A stretch of DNA of 57,357 nt from Clostridia bacterium (lineage in GTDB: Bacteria; Bacillota; Clostridia; Lachnospirales; CAG-274): NCBI GenBank assembly GCA_030524425.1, contig JAUNGN010000015.1, forward strand, positions 1 through 57,357. The letters are read 5' to 3'. Under the pieces are notes generated by a model. The model made no database searches. It was not told the origin of the DNA and saw only the letters and a list, made by a program, of their open reading frames with translations. Positions 25,198 to 33,637 of this stretch are shown here, in pieces. Both the position numbers and the translations under genes were made by a program. Each line of letters opens with the position of its first letter. Position 1 is the stretch's first letter.

Positions 25198-26629
25198 GAT
25201 TTGGGGATGGCTAAAGGGTATAGATGTCAGAAGCGTTAAATTTCAGATGCTTGTTACATACCTTATTATAGGTATAGTGCCGTTGCTTTTTTTCTCTTTT
25301 AATACTACAAAGACTTTGCAGGGGTATTTTGAGGAAACCAATGAAAAAGAAGTCCTTTATCAGGCTAATAAAATTGCGGGCAATATACAAAAGGCTGATT
25401 ACCTTACCGATAAATCAAGGCAGGAACAGTTCTGGCAGGATTTGGATGACAGAAGTGTTGAAGAAAATTGCCGTATCATAGTAGTTGACAGAGATGGCTA
25501 TGTAGTGGCTGATACAAATGGTATGGTAGTGGGCAAAATGTTTATTGTGCCTGAAATACTGGTTGCTCTTGCGGGAAGAGATGAAGCTAATCTTAGAAAA
25601 GAAGAACAGTCAATATATGCTTCTGCTTACATTGAGGATGATTATTCCAATAAAATCGGTGCAGTACTTGTTATATCCTCTTTTGCTGATGTTTATGAGC
25701 TTATAGGGGAAATTTCGAATAAATGGATTATTGTTACAATATTTATTATAATTATTGTAATAGCTTTGGTTATATTTATGTCACAGATAATTTTTGGTCC
25801 TCTTAAAAATGTTCTTGATACAATTAAGAAAATATCAGCGGGTCAGCTGCATCAAAGGATTGAAATTAAGGGCAGAAATGAATTTACCGAGCTTGGTGAG
25901 GCCGTAAATACCATGACCAAGAGACTTGAAGAAGTAGATCAGTCAAGACAGGAATTTGTTTCAAATGTATCTCATGAGCTAAAAACGCCTTTAAGTTCCA
26001 TAAAGGTTTTAAGCGAATCTCTTTTGCTTCAGGAAAATGTGCCTGTTGAAATGTATAAGGAATTTTTGCAGGATATAAGCTCTGAGATTGACAGAATGAC
26101 TAATATTGTAAATGACCTTCTTGCTTTAGTAAGGAATGACCCTAATGAGGCTAAGATTAAAGTTACAGATATAGATGCTAATAAAATGCTCAGGGATATA
26201 GTGAAGAGGCTGTCACCTCTTGCTAATGATAAGGAAATTGAGCTTTCATTTCAGGCAACTAAGGATGTTGTGTTAAAGGGGGATGAAGTTAAGCTGAGTC
26301 TTGCCATATCAAATCTTGTTGATAATGGCATTAAATATACACCTGAGGGCGGTCATGTTAAGGTATCACTTGATGCCGATAACAAGGATTGCTTTATTAC
26401 GGTTCAGGACTCAGGCATTGGCATATCTGAGGAAGAACAAAGCAAGGTGTTTGACCGCTTTTACAGAGTTGATAAAACCCGTGACAGAGAAACAGGCGGT
26501 ACAGGTCTTGGTCTTGCGATTACGCATTCGGTTATTATGCTCCATAACGGCTCCGTTAAAATAATAAGCGGTGAAAATGAGGGGGCGACCTTCATTGTAC
26601 GTTTACCGCTGGAAAGAAAAGAGGTATAG
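25145..26629 (+). CDS. membrane sensor histidine kinase, WalK/ResE-like
   Basis: About 494 residues if read from the GTG at 25145. The order is membrane helix (MLVTYLIIGIVPLLFF), extracellular sensor of PAS-like size, second membrane helix (IIVTIFIIIIVIALVIF), HAMP, HisKA with VSHELKTPLSS (His277 in this numbering) and HATPase (NLVDNGIKYTPEGG, DSGIGI, GTGLGLAI). The exact start is uncertain: no ATG occurs before 25247, and the likely start is a GTG or TTG inside the overlap with the response regulator. The pair may sense the wall or membrane; the adjacent wall hydrolase gene agrees but does not prove it. Confidence 0.92.
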   Translation: MTLSIFILSGGLVIISSKIWGWLKGIDVRSVKFQMLVTYLIIGIVPLLFFSFNTTKTLQGYFEETNEKEVLYQANKIAGNIQKADYLTDKSRQEQFWQDLDDRSVEENCRIIVVDRDGYVVADTNGMVVGKMFIVPEILVALAGRDEANLRKEEQSIYASAYIEDDYSNKIGAVLVISSFADVYELIGEISNKWIIVTIFIIIIVIALVIFMSQIIFGPLKNVLDTIKKISAGQLHQRIEIKGRNEFTELGEAVNTMTKRLEEVDQSRQEFVSNVSHELKTPLSSIKVLSESLLLQENVPVEMYKEFLQDISSEIDRMTNIVNDLLALVRNDPNEAKIKVTDIDANKMLRDIVKRLSPLANDKEIELSFQATKDVVLKGDEVKLSLAISNLVDNGIKYTPEGGHVKVSLDADNKDCFITVQDSGIGISEEEQSKVFDRFYRVDKTRDRETGGTGLGLAITHSVIMLHNGSVKIISGENEGATFIVRLPLERKEV

Positions 26630-26632
26630 CTT

Positions 26633-27583
26633 ATGGAGAATATAAAAAAATATTTTGTATATTCAATATTTGCTGTTTTAGCTGTTTGCATTGTGTCGGC
26701 AATATTCATATATACTAAAAACGTAAAAATGGCTGAGGGCACGGATTCTTTTAATATGTATTATATTAATATGAATACAAATACTCTTGAAATAGAAAAA
26801 AGAGCCATAAATTCAGTAAGTGACCAAAAGCTTATGTTTAATACCGTTGTTGAAGAATACTTTGCCGGTTCTAAAAACACTAATTTAGGGCTAAGTCTGC
26901 CAAAGGAATTTAAAGTCAACGACAAGAGGTATAGCAACAGTACCGCTTATATTGACCTGGCGGAAAGTTATAATGATATGCCTTCTAATTTAAAAATATT
27001 GTCAATGGGGTCTTTGGTATATACTCTCACCGATTTGGATTTTATAAATAATGTATGTATCACTGTGGCAGGTATACCTATGATGGACAGAGATAATGAA
27101 AAGATAGCTGTTTTTAACAGGGACATTGTTATGAATAATCCTACAGTAAATCCTGAAAAGACAAAATGGCAGGTGGTATATCTCTACTTTGCAAATCAGG
27201 ACGGTTCAAAGCTTGTATGTCAGCAAAGAGGTATGGAGGTTAAGCAAAGTCAGTCTCTTGAATATCAGATTGTAGAGCAGCTTATTGCCGGGCCTGACAG
27301 CAGTAATGGTGCTAACTTACAACAGACTGTTCCAAGTGATACAAAAATCAAGGATATTAAAACTGAGGAAGGAATTTGCTATGTCAATCTATCCCGTGAA
27401 TTTATGAAGAAAAAGGGAAATGTGTCTGAGCCTATAACAATATACTCAATAGTAAACTCTCTTACTGAGTTAGGCACGGTCAATAAGGTACAGTTCCTTA
27501 TTGAAGGAGAGAAGCTCAATGAATATAATGGAGATTTGGACTTTAGCAAGCCGTTTGAAAGAGATACGACTCTTATTAAATAA
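26633..27583 (+). CDS. lipoprotein-like or membrane protein with two GerMN domains
   Basis: 316 residues. One N-terminal membrane span (KYFVYSIFAVLAVCIVSAIF) and two GerMN repeats at about residues 38-155 and 175-300, each with the pattern of an LxxG...YVDLS-type strand (STAYIDLAESY and GICYVNLSREF). GerM in Bacillus affects spore formation and germination. Last gene of the operon. An ISL3 end begins 5 bp after the stop, so the normal terminator may have been displaced. Confidence 0.85.
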   Translation: MENIKKYFVYSIFAVLAVCIVSAIFIYTKNVKMAEGTDSFNMYYINMNTNTLEIEKRAINSVSDQKLMFNTVVEEYFAGSKNTNLGLSLPKEFKVNDKRYSNSTAYIDLAESYNDMPSNLKILSMGSLVYTLTDLDFINNVCITVAGIPMMDRDNEKIAVFNRDIVMNNPTVNPEKTKWQVVYLYFANQDGSKLVCQQRGMEVKQSQSLEYQIVEQLIAGPDSSNGANLQQTVPSDTKIKDIKTEEGICYVNLSREFMKKKGNVSEPITIYSIVNSLTELGTVNKVQFLIEGEKLNEYNGDLDFSKPFERDTTLIK

Positions 27584-27587
27584 TAAA

Positions 27588-27736
27588 GGTTCTTTGTCAA
27601 CTGGTGTGGTTGATAAAAATTATAGCTCCGGCGGTGTGGATTATTTTAATTCTACACCGCTTTATTTACGCAAATCAAGTGATTCATTATAAGTATTCTG
27701 TTTCTAAAGTTATAAAATGAACGATGGCCAAAAGGT
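27588..27736 (-). mobile_element. ISL3-family end fragment, second copy
   Basis: This 147-bp piece matches 651-797 with only two or three substitutions. It carries the transposase C-terminal codons on the minus strand (RSFYNFRNRI) and the ISL3 terminus GGTTCTTTGTC. It is cut at 27736 by the IS256-type element. It starts 5 bp past the GerMN gene stop. Near identity of the two copies argues for recent spread. Confidence 0.8.
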
Positions 27737-27805
27737 CAATCCCAAAGTTTGTGTAAACCTCTAAACAGATGTATAATAAAAATAATCAGTTTGGAGGTTT
27801 TAATT

Positions 27806-27913
27806 ATGGCAAGAAGAAAAAGAAATGAAAGTCCTGAAAGACAGGCATTAAGAGAGATGATGGCAGGATATTTAAAGGACAATCCTGTTAGAGATGGTAA
27901 AGATGTTAATTCT
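27806..27913 (+). pseudogene. IS256-family transposase, N-terminal fragment
   Basis: Reads MARRKRNESPERQALREMMA and on to GKDVNS, the N terminus of IS256 (Mutator-like) transposases, then loses similarity at about 27913. TTTGGAGG precedes the ATG. The three catalytic acidic residues are absent. Confidence 0.75.
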
Positions 27914-27914
27914 G

Positions 27915-28277
27915 ATAAGTCTTATAAAAAATGCACCATTTCCAATAAGAGAAATACAAACCGATAACGGATCTGAGTTTACAAATGCCCTGTTAGTTGT
28001 AAAAGCGAAGCATAAAACAATGTTCGAAGCTGCTTTAGAAAAACTGGGCATTAAATATCACAGAATAAGAGTTGCAACACCAAGGCACAATGGAAAGGTT
28101 GAGCGGCAAAACAGACAGGATGAGGAAAGATTTTACAGAAGTATGAAAATGTACAGCTTGGAAGATGGCAGGAAGCAACTTGCAGTATATCAGAAAAAAT
28201 CAAATAATTATATAAAAACCTGTCTAAACTTTCAAAGCCCAAATCAGGTTGTTGAAAAATACTTGGGAGTAATGTAA
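27915..28277 (+). pseudogene. IS481-type transposase, C-terminal fragment
   Basis: Reads NAPFPIREIQTDNGSEFTNA, then GIKYHRIRVATPRHNGKVER and FQSPNQVVEKYLG, the second catalytic Asp, the Glu-containing segment and the tail of an rve integrase core. The helix-turn-helix and first catalytic Asp are missing. A hairpin with GGGCTTTGGCAG/CTGCCAAAAGCCC follows at about 28289-28319. Confidence 0.8.
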
Positions 28278-28466
28278 AAAATTAATTAGGGCTTTGGCAG
28301 ATAAAACTGCCAAAAGCCCAATTCAATTATAACATATAGGACCGTAGTCAAGGTCAGGTAGTATTTTGCTCCGCAAAATCTCCACCTTACCCTTGACAAC
28401 TTTTTTAGGCAAAGTGTAACCAATCATTGACACCTCAACAAGAGGTTTACACAAACTTTGGGATTG

Positions 28467-28682
28467 CCCCTTGACAATTTAAAATATGGCTATATAATAT
28501 AAACAAGGATAAAACATTTTGCCTTGTTCTATTCTTGTTATTAAATATGTCAGTTTTTTGCGTTTACACAAAACTTGAAATGGACTCCTCTAATTTGCGA
28601 CAGCCCCTCCTGTAAAAATGAAATTACTTCCTTATGGGTGCGCCAACTAGGGCTATATCCTTTATTTTTACGAAAATTAGTT
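28467..28682. other. region with further IS-end-like sequences
   Basis: No gene. About 28560-28584 (TGCGTTTACACAAAACTTGAAA) resembles a second, different IS256-type end. About 28598-28612 (TTTGCGACAGCCCCTCC) resembles an end of IS1182-like elements. Both are single ends without partners in the window; the assignments rest on resemblance only. Confidence 0.35.
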
Positions 28683-28958
28683 TTATTTATACTTATCTGT
28701 AACAACATAACCCTTTTCAACAGCTAAATCCACAACTTTATTAAGGTCAATACCTAAAGCAATCTTCATATTTGATGATGTTTGTGAACCGGGAAGGCAT
28801 TCCCGGCGTTCTATATTTGAATATTGCTTTGTGGTAATTCCACACTTTTCTGCTGCTTCCTTTTGAGTATAACCCAGTTCATTTCTCCTTAAAATAAGGA
28901 TTTCACTGTAAACCTGTTTTAATAAGCTTAAATTCTTATCTGAATCCGATTGTTTCAT
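28683..28958 (-). CDS. XRE-family helix-turn-helix regulator
   Basis: 91 residues. The HTH is clear (ILRRNELGYTQKEAAEKCGI, TTKQYSNIERRECLPG). The ATG at 28958 has AGGAGG 9 nt upstream; a longer reading to 29042 has no ribosome site. No partner gene follows. It lies beside the IS cluster, so it may be a passenger. Confidence 0.82.
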   Translation of the reverse strand: MKQSDSDKNLSLLKQVYSEILILRRNELGYTQKEAAEKCGITTKQYSNIERRECLPGSQTSSNMKIALGIDLNKVVDLAVEKGYVVTDKYK

Positions 28959-29408
28959 AATTAATTTCCTCCTAAATTTTGATAATGTATATAAAAATAT
29001 TTTATCAGGGGTAGGGGTGTATGCATATGAAATGCACTTCATATTATATAAAAATTGAAATATTACATTAATACAATATGTAATATTTGTCGAATATTGA
29101 TGTTTAGTGCAACAGGCATTGAGAATTTCTAAGAGGTATTAATCTATATTTTACATTCCGGATATTTTGATATAACTGCTCCTTTACAGGCCGCAATTTG
29201 TATGGATAATCCTATAGCGTATAATGATATTAACGGAAATATAAGTTTTCCAGGTCGAATTGATGATTGTATATAAATAAGATAATTTATACTATTATAT
29301 TTATTTTTTTTAACTTCCAAAATTTGACCTTTTACAATATAGTATAAAATTCCGTTATAAACAAATAATAGCTACATCAGCTAAATTTTGTTTTGAGGAG
29401 GAAATACT
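28959..29408. other. intergenic region with a possible protein remnant
   Basis: An open plus-strand frame without start (29133-29276) reads GYFDITAPLQAAICMDNPIA and ends FPGRIDDCI. I do not recognise it; it may be the end of a lost gene. The last 100 bp hold the spoVT promoter region and ribosome site. Confidence 0.35.
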
Positions 29409-29951
29409 GTGAAAGCTACAGGTATTGTGAGAAGAATAGATGATTTGGGAAGAGTCGTTATACCTAAGGAAATAAGAAGAACACTGAGAATCAGGGAAGG
29501 TGACCCTTTAGAAATATTTACAGACAGAAACGGTGAAATTATTTTAAAAAAATATTCTCCCATTGGAGAGCTTGGTGCTTTTGCCAAGGAATACGCAGAA
29601 AGTTTAGCAAAAAATGCAGGACACATTACATGCATTGTGGATAAAGACCAAATTATTGCCGTATCAGGAGGAACAAAAAGAGAATTTATGGAAAAGCACA
29701 TAAGTTCTGAGCTTGAGGAGGTAATTAACAACAGGAATACATTAATTGCAAACAGAAATGACAGCAATTTTGTGCCTATACTTGAAGAGGACAATGACAG
29801 CTACAATCACGAATTAATCACACCTATTATATGTGAGGGTGATGTTTTGGGTGCTATAGTTATGCTTAGTGACAGCAAGTCAATGGGTGAAGTTGAGGGG
29901 AAGCTTGCGCAGACAGCAGCAGGATTTTTAGGTAAGCAGATGGAGCAGTAA
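29409..29951 (+). CDS. spoVT: stage V sporulation protein T, AbrB-type regulator
   Basis: 180 residues, close to Bacillus SpoVT (178). The N-terminal swapped-hairpin domain is nearly invariant (KATGIVRRIDDLGRVVIPKE, IRRTLRIREGDPLEIF). A GAF-like C-terminal domain follows from about residue 55. In spore formers it is made late in the forespore and tunes SigG-dependent genes. The start is a GTG after GAGGAGG. A terminator follows directly. Confidence 0.95.
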   Translation: MKATGIVRRIDDLGRVVIPKEIRRTLRIREGDPLEIFTDRNGEIILKKYSPIGELGAFAKEYAESLAKNAGHITCIVDKDQIIAVSGGTKREFMEKHISSELEEVINNRNTLIANRNDSNFVPILEEDNDSYNHELITPIICEGDVLGAIVMLSDSKSMGEVEGKLAQTAAGFLGKQMEQ

Positions 29952-29954
29952 AGG

Positions 29955-29980
29955 AGGGCTTAAAATAGCCCTTTTTATTT
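29955..29980 (+). terminator. terminator of spoVT
   Basis: Short stem AGGGCT/AGCCCT (29955-29960 with 29967-29972) followed by TTTTTATTT, just past the stop codon. Confidence 0.8.
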
Positions 29981-30035
29981 GTCATTTAATATGTTATAAT
30001 TATACAAAATACAGCATTAAAGGAAGGTTTGAAAT

Positions 30036-30854
30036 ATGATTCAGGATATAGCACCACATAAATATCATGTTGAATTTGAAAATTGTGAGCCAAGAGAGGA
30101 AGATATACTCCTTGTATTTAAAGGTAACAAAGTTCTTGTGGGTGAGGCTGATGGAAGAACATGGTTTCCTGCTGTAGGTGAGCTTAATATTAAAAGTAAA
30201 CCGGAATTTCTGTTTAAAATGGATGACACAAATTTATTTATGGCGGAATCTAATGAGGAGTTTGAAGGATGGCATTTTGTAAGTCAGGAATATTTCAGAA
30301 CTGCTGTGCCTATGTGGAAGGCTTTTGCAGGCATAACTGCCATGCAAATACATAGATGGTATAGTGAAAATAAGTTTTGTTCTCGATGCGGACACAATAT
30401 GGAAAAGGGTATAGGTGAACGTTCACTGGTATGTCATAATTGCGGAAAGACAGTTTATCCGGCTATTTCGCCTTGTGTTATTGTTGCATTAACAGACGGT
30501 AACAGGTTATTACTTACTAAATACAATCAAAAACACAGCAAATATAAAAGATATGCTCTTATTGCCGGATATACGGAGATAGGTGAAACCTTTGAGGATA
30601 CCGTCAGACGGGAAGTGCGAGAAGAAGTAGGACTTAAAGTAAAAAATATAACTTATTATAAAAATCAGCCATGGTCTTTTACAGATACACTGCTTATGGG
30701 ATTTTTTGCCGAGGTTGACGGCAGCAGCCAAATTATAAGAGATGAGGATGAGCTTTCTGAAGCCTTGTGGTTTGAACGTGAGGATATACCTGTTAATAAT
30801 TCTGAAATCAGCCTTACAAATGAAATGATTGAAAAGTTCAGGCAAGGTCAATAG
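30036..30854 (+). CDS. nudC: NAD(+) diphosphatase (NADH pyrophosphatase)
   Basis: 272 residues. A four-Cys zinc ribbon (CSRCGHNMEKG, CHNCGKTVYP) precedes the Nudix box (GYTEIGETFEDTVRREVREE). The NudC motif after it is kept as QPWSFTDTLLMGFFAE. NudC cleaves NAD(H) to NMN and AMP and removes NAD caps from RNA. Transcribed before holA, with a long hairpin between them. Confidence 0.93.
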   Translation: MIQDIAPHKYHVEFENCEPREEDILLVFKGNKVLVGEADGRTWFPAVGELNIKSKPEFLFKMDDTNLFMAESNEEFEGWHFVSQEYFRTAVPMWKAFAGITAMQIHRWYSENKFCSRCGHNMEKGIGERSLVCHNCGKTVYPAISPCVIVALTDGNRLLLTKYNQKHSKYKRYALIAGYTEIGETFEDTVRREVREEVGLKVKNITYYKNQPWSFTDTLLMGFFAEVDGSSQIIRDEDELSEALWFEREDIPVNNSEISLTNEMIEKFRQGQ

Positions 30855-30893
30855 ATATACACTTAAATATAGGTTGGTATTTAAGTATATATG
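30850..30893 (+). terminator. hairpin between nudC and holA
   Basis: An AT-rich stem of about 15 bp (ATATACACTTAAATA against TATTTAAGTATATAT). No T run follows directly, so termination is doubtful; it may process or pause the message. Confidence 0.45.
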
Positions 30894-30913
30894 GTTGTTA
30901 AAAAGAAGGTGAT

Positions 30914-31900
30914 ATGTTGAAGCAGATAGAAAAGGATGTTGCAGACAGAAATTTTAAAAGGGTATATTTGATTTATGGCGAGGAGGACTATTTAGTAAAA
31001 CAATATACAGAGCTTTTAAAAAGTAATGTTGCAGATGGGACCAATGCAATGATGAACACTGATGTATTTGAAGGCAGTGATTCAAATATAAATAAAATGA
31101 TTGCAGCGGGGGATACTGCTCCGTTTTTTAGTGATTACAGGCTGGTGATGGTTTCAGATTCAGGTTTATTTAAAGACGGAAGAAAATCTGATACGGCTGA
31201 AATGGCGGAGGCAATTAAAAATTTACCTGAAGAGTGTGTTTACTTATTTACAAATGAAAAGGTTGACAAAAGAAATGCCTTATATAAGGCAGTAAAAAAG
31301 ATTGGATATTGCTGTGAAATAAATTACCGGGATATTAAGGAGCTTACAGACTGGGTTAAAAAGAAATCGGATAACAGGCTGGACAACGGCACGGCAAATT
31401 ACTTTATAAAAAATATTGGAAACAGTATGAAGCATCTTGCTGTAGAACTTGATAAGTTATTGGCTTATGCAGGAGATAAAAAAGTAACAACTGCTGATAT
31501 TGATATTGCCTGTACAAAGTCCGCCGAGGTAAGTATTTTTAATATGGTGGGAGCAATAGGCAGCAAAAATACAGAAAAAGCCCTTGAAATATACAATAAT
31601 ATGATATTTGAGGGTGAAGAACCAATAGGAATACTTTCAATGATAGCAAGACAATTCAGGATGATATTACAGTGTAAATATTTACAGAATAAAAGGAATT
31701 TTAATACAAGGCAGATTGCGGCAGAGCTTAAGCTTAGAGAATTTGTTGTGTCAAATTGTTTAACTCAGGCTAAGAATTTTAAGCTGACTGCTTTAATGAA
31801 GGCAATTGAAGATTGTGCTCAATGTGACAGCAATATTAAGGCGGGTCTTATAGCTCCCAAACTGGGTGTTGAACTAATTATATTAAGATACAGCAAATAA
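30914..31900 (+). CDS. holA: DNA polymerase III subunit delta
   Basis: 328 residues, normal for HolA. The protein is the clamp-loader subunit that opens the beta clamp. The opening YLIYGEEDYLVKQYTELLK, the middle segment SEVSIFNMVGAIGSKNTEKA and the late IARQFRMILQCKYL are family landmarks. ATG at 30914 with GAAGGTGAT upstream. Confidence 0.92.
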   Translation: MLKQIEKDVADRNFKRVYLIYGEEDYLVKQYTELLKSNVADGTNAMMNTDVFEGSDSNINKMIAAGDTAPFFSDYRLVMVSDSGLFKDGRKSDTAEMAEAIKNLPEECVYLFTNEKVDKRNALYKAVKKIGYCCEINYRDIKELTDWVKKKSDNRLDNGTANYFIKNIGNSMKHLAVELDKLLAYAGDKKVTTADIDIACTKSAEVSIFNMVGAIGSKNTEKALEIYNNMIFEGEEPIGILSMIARQFRMILQCKYLQNKRNFNTRQIAAELKLREFVVSNCLTQAKNFKLTALMKAIEDCAQCDSNIKAGLIAPKLGVELIILRYSK

Positions 31901-31903
31901 AAT

Positions 31904-31932
31904 TTGACAAATTTGACAATAAAGGTTATAAT
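31904..31932 (+). promoter_or_regulatory. promoter of the Rrf2 regulator gene
   Basis: TTGACA (31904-31909) and TATAAT (31927-31932) with a 17-bp spacer: both boxes match the consensus. CAATAGGATTA lies about 11 bp downstream and shares AATAGGA with repeats around the cysK promoter. Confidence 0.8.
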
Positions 31933-31976
31933 CATAGTATATCAATAGGATTAAGGTATTTGAATAGAGGTGTAAT

Positions 31977-32414
31977 ATGAAAATTTCAACTAAAGGCAGA
32001 TATGCTTTAAGATTAATGTTGGATTTGGCAATTAATAATACAGGAGAGTTTGTTCCCCTTAAGCTTGTAAGTGAAAGACAGGATATTTCAGTAAAATATT
32101 TGGAGCAGATTATTACTACACTTGTTAAGGCAGGCTTTGTAAAGGGACTTAGAGGCTCTAAAGGAGGCTATAAGCTTGCGAAGAGTCCTGGGGAATATAC
32201 AGTTGGTATGATTTTGCGTTTAACTGAAGGCAGTCTTGCTCCTGTTGCCTGTCTTGAGGATGAAATAAATACCTGTGAAAGATGTGAGGACTGCATAACT
32301 CTTGAATTATGGAAGGACTTATATAGTGCTATTAACAGTGTTGTGGATAATGTAACATTAGCTGATTTAATAGAAAGGTTTAATGCTAAGATAGGTAATG
32401 ATTATAGTATTTAA
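31977..32414 (+). CDS. Rrf2-family regulator, CymR-like
   Basis: 145 residues. The winged helix is typical (MKISTKGRYALRLMLDLA, SVKYLEQIITTLVKAGFVKG, RGSKGGYKLAKSP). Three Cys near residues 98-107 (CERCEDC with an earlier Cys at about 92) might bind a metal or Fe-S cluster, as in IscR, but CymR relatives without clusters also exist. It precedes cysK and metY, so control of cysteine synthesis is the best guess. Confidence 0.88.
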   Translation: MKISTKGRYALRLMLDLAINNTGEFVPLKLVSERQDISVKYLEQIITTLVKAGFVKGLRGSKGGYKLAKSPGEYTVGMILRLTEGSLAPVACLEDEINTCERCEDCITLELWKDLYSAINSVVDNVTLADLIERFNAKIGNDYSI

Positions 32415-32497
32415 AAATAATTTGCATTTTATGGTATGATAAATCATGTGACGGGACTTTAAAAAGAATAAATTTTGTGTTTTAGTGTATTATTATA

Positions 32498-32540
32498 TAG
32501 AGGGTATTTAGATAAATCTGAATATCTTCTATTTTTTTAT
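32498..32540 (+). terminator. terminator of the Rrf2 regulator gene
   Basis: A 15-bp stem (32498-32512 with 32517-32531, three G-U pairs) and a TTTTTTT run. Confidence 0.85.
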
Positions 32541-32557
32541 TTAAAAAAAATTATTAT

Positions 32558-32636
32558 TTTCCTATTGACAAAATATGAAATATATGGTATAGTCATATCA
32601 AGCAAAACATATTAACTTAATAGGAAATATAGGAAA
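32558..32636 (+). promoter_or_regulatory. cysK promoter with flanking repeats
   Basis: TTGACA (32565-32570) and TATAGT (32588-32593) are 17 bp apart. TTTCCTATT (32558-32566) overlaps the -35 box, and its complement AATAGGAAA lies at 32619-32627, followed by ATAGGAAA at 32629-32636. These may be sites for the Rrf2 regulator encoded just upstream. Confidence 0.65.
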
Positions 32637-32658
32637 GCAAAGAAAGGCGGTTTTATAA

Positions 32659-33588
32659 ATGGCAAAAATTTATAACAGTATGACTGAGTTAATTGGAAAT
32701 ACTCCTTTATTAAAGATTAATAATTATAACAAAATTAAGGGTATTAACAATATTTATGCTAAGTTGGAATACTTTAATCCTGCAGGAAGCGTAAAGGACA
32801 GAATTGCTCTTGCAATGATTGAAGATGCTGAAAAGAGCGGAAAGCTTAAACCGGGTGCAACAATTATTGAACCTACAAGCGGTAATACGGGAATTGGCAT
32901 TGCTGCTGTTGCTACTGCTAAGGGATATAAGGCAATACTTACAATGCCTGAAACTATGAGTGTTGAAAGGAGGAATCTGCTTAAAGCCTACGGAGGAGAG
33001 GTTGTTCTCACTGACGGCGCAAAGGGAATGAAGGGCGCTATTGCCAGGGCAGAGGAATTGAACAAGGAAATTGAAAATTCAATTATTTTGGGACAGTTTG
33101 AAAATCAGGCAAACCCTGAAGCTCATATTAAGACAACAGGTCCTGAAATATGGAATGATACAGAGGGCAAGGTTGATATATTTGTGGCAGGTGTTGGAAC
33201 AGGTGGAACAATTACAGGCGTTGGCAAATATTTAAAGTCAAAAAATCCTAATATTAAGGTTATTGCCATTGAGCCAAAGAGTTCTCCGATACTTTCAGAA
33301 GGTCATGCAGGCTCTCACAAAATTCAGGGTATTGGTGCAGGCTTTGTGCCTGAAACCCTTGACACTGATGTTTATGATGAGGTTATTGCAGTTGAGAATG
33401 ACGACGCCTTTAAGGCAGGCAAAGAATTTGCAAGAGCAGAAGGTGTTATTGTAGGTATATCATCAGGTGCGGCTCTCTGGGCGGCTGTTGAGGTAGCTAA
33501 GAGAGAAGAAAACAAGGGTAAGAATATTGTAGTTTTATTACCGGATACAGGCGACAGATATTTATCTACTCCATTATTTACAGATTAA
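32659..33588 (+). CDS. cysK: cysteine synthase (O-acetylserine sulfhydrylase)
   Basis: 309 residues. PLP-dependent formation of cysteine from O-acetylserine and sulfide. The PLP Lys is in NPAGSVKDRIA, the substrate loop is EPTSGNTGIG, the glycine loop is GVGTGGTITGVGK, and the late ISSGAALWA is intact. Good ribosome site (AAAGGCGG). First gene of a sulfur block that continues with metY. Confidence 0.96.
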   Translation: MAKIYNSMTELIGNTPLLKINNYNKIKGINNIYAKLEYFNPAGSVKDRIALAMIEDAEKSGKLKPGATIIEPTSGNTGIGIAAVATAKGYKAILTMPETMSVERRNLLKAYGGEVVLTDGAKGMKGAIARAEELNKEIENSIILGQFENQANPEAHIKTTGPEIWNDTEGKVDIFVAGVGTGGTITGVGKYLKSKNPNIKVIAIEPKSSPILSEGHAGSHKIQGIGAGFVPETLDTDVYDEVIAVENDDAFKAGKEFARAEGVIVGISSGAALWAAVEVAKREENKGKNIVVLLPDTGDRYLSTPLFTD

Positions 33589-33637
33589 ATAAATTAACGA
33601 TATAGTTTAGGTTATAGAAAGAACGAGGTATATAAAA

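Larger units (their letters stand above)
27737..28466 (+). mobile_element. IS256-type element with nested IS481-type fragment
   Basis: Perfect 26-bp inverted repeats bound the element: 27737-27762 starts CAATCCCAAAGTTTGTGTAA and 28441-28466 is its exact complement. Inside lie the first 36 codons of an IS256-type transposase, then the 3' half of an unrelated rve-type (IS481) transposase with its own end reaching 28440, flush against the right repeat. I infer an IS481 insertion near the right end, then a deletion that joined the two genes. Neither transposase is complete. An intact IS256 copy elsewhere could still move this structure through its ends. Confidence 0.8.

Noticed and set aside
27749..27967. 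Intact 72-residue gene
   Set aside because: Its middle is the start of an IS256 transposase and its end is out-of-frame IS481 sequence; it is a junction product.
32415..32658. T-box or SAM riboswitch before cysK and metY
   Set aside because: No T-box sequence or SAM-aptamer core is present; the hairpin there is the terminator of the upstream regulator gene, and a direct promoter explains cysK.
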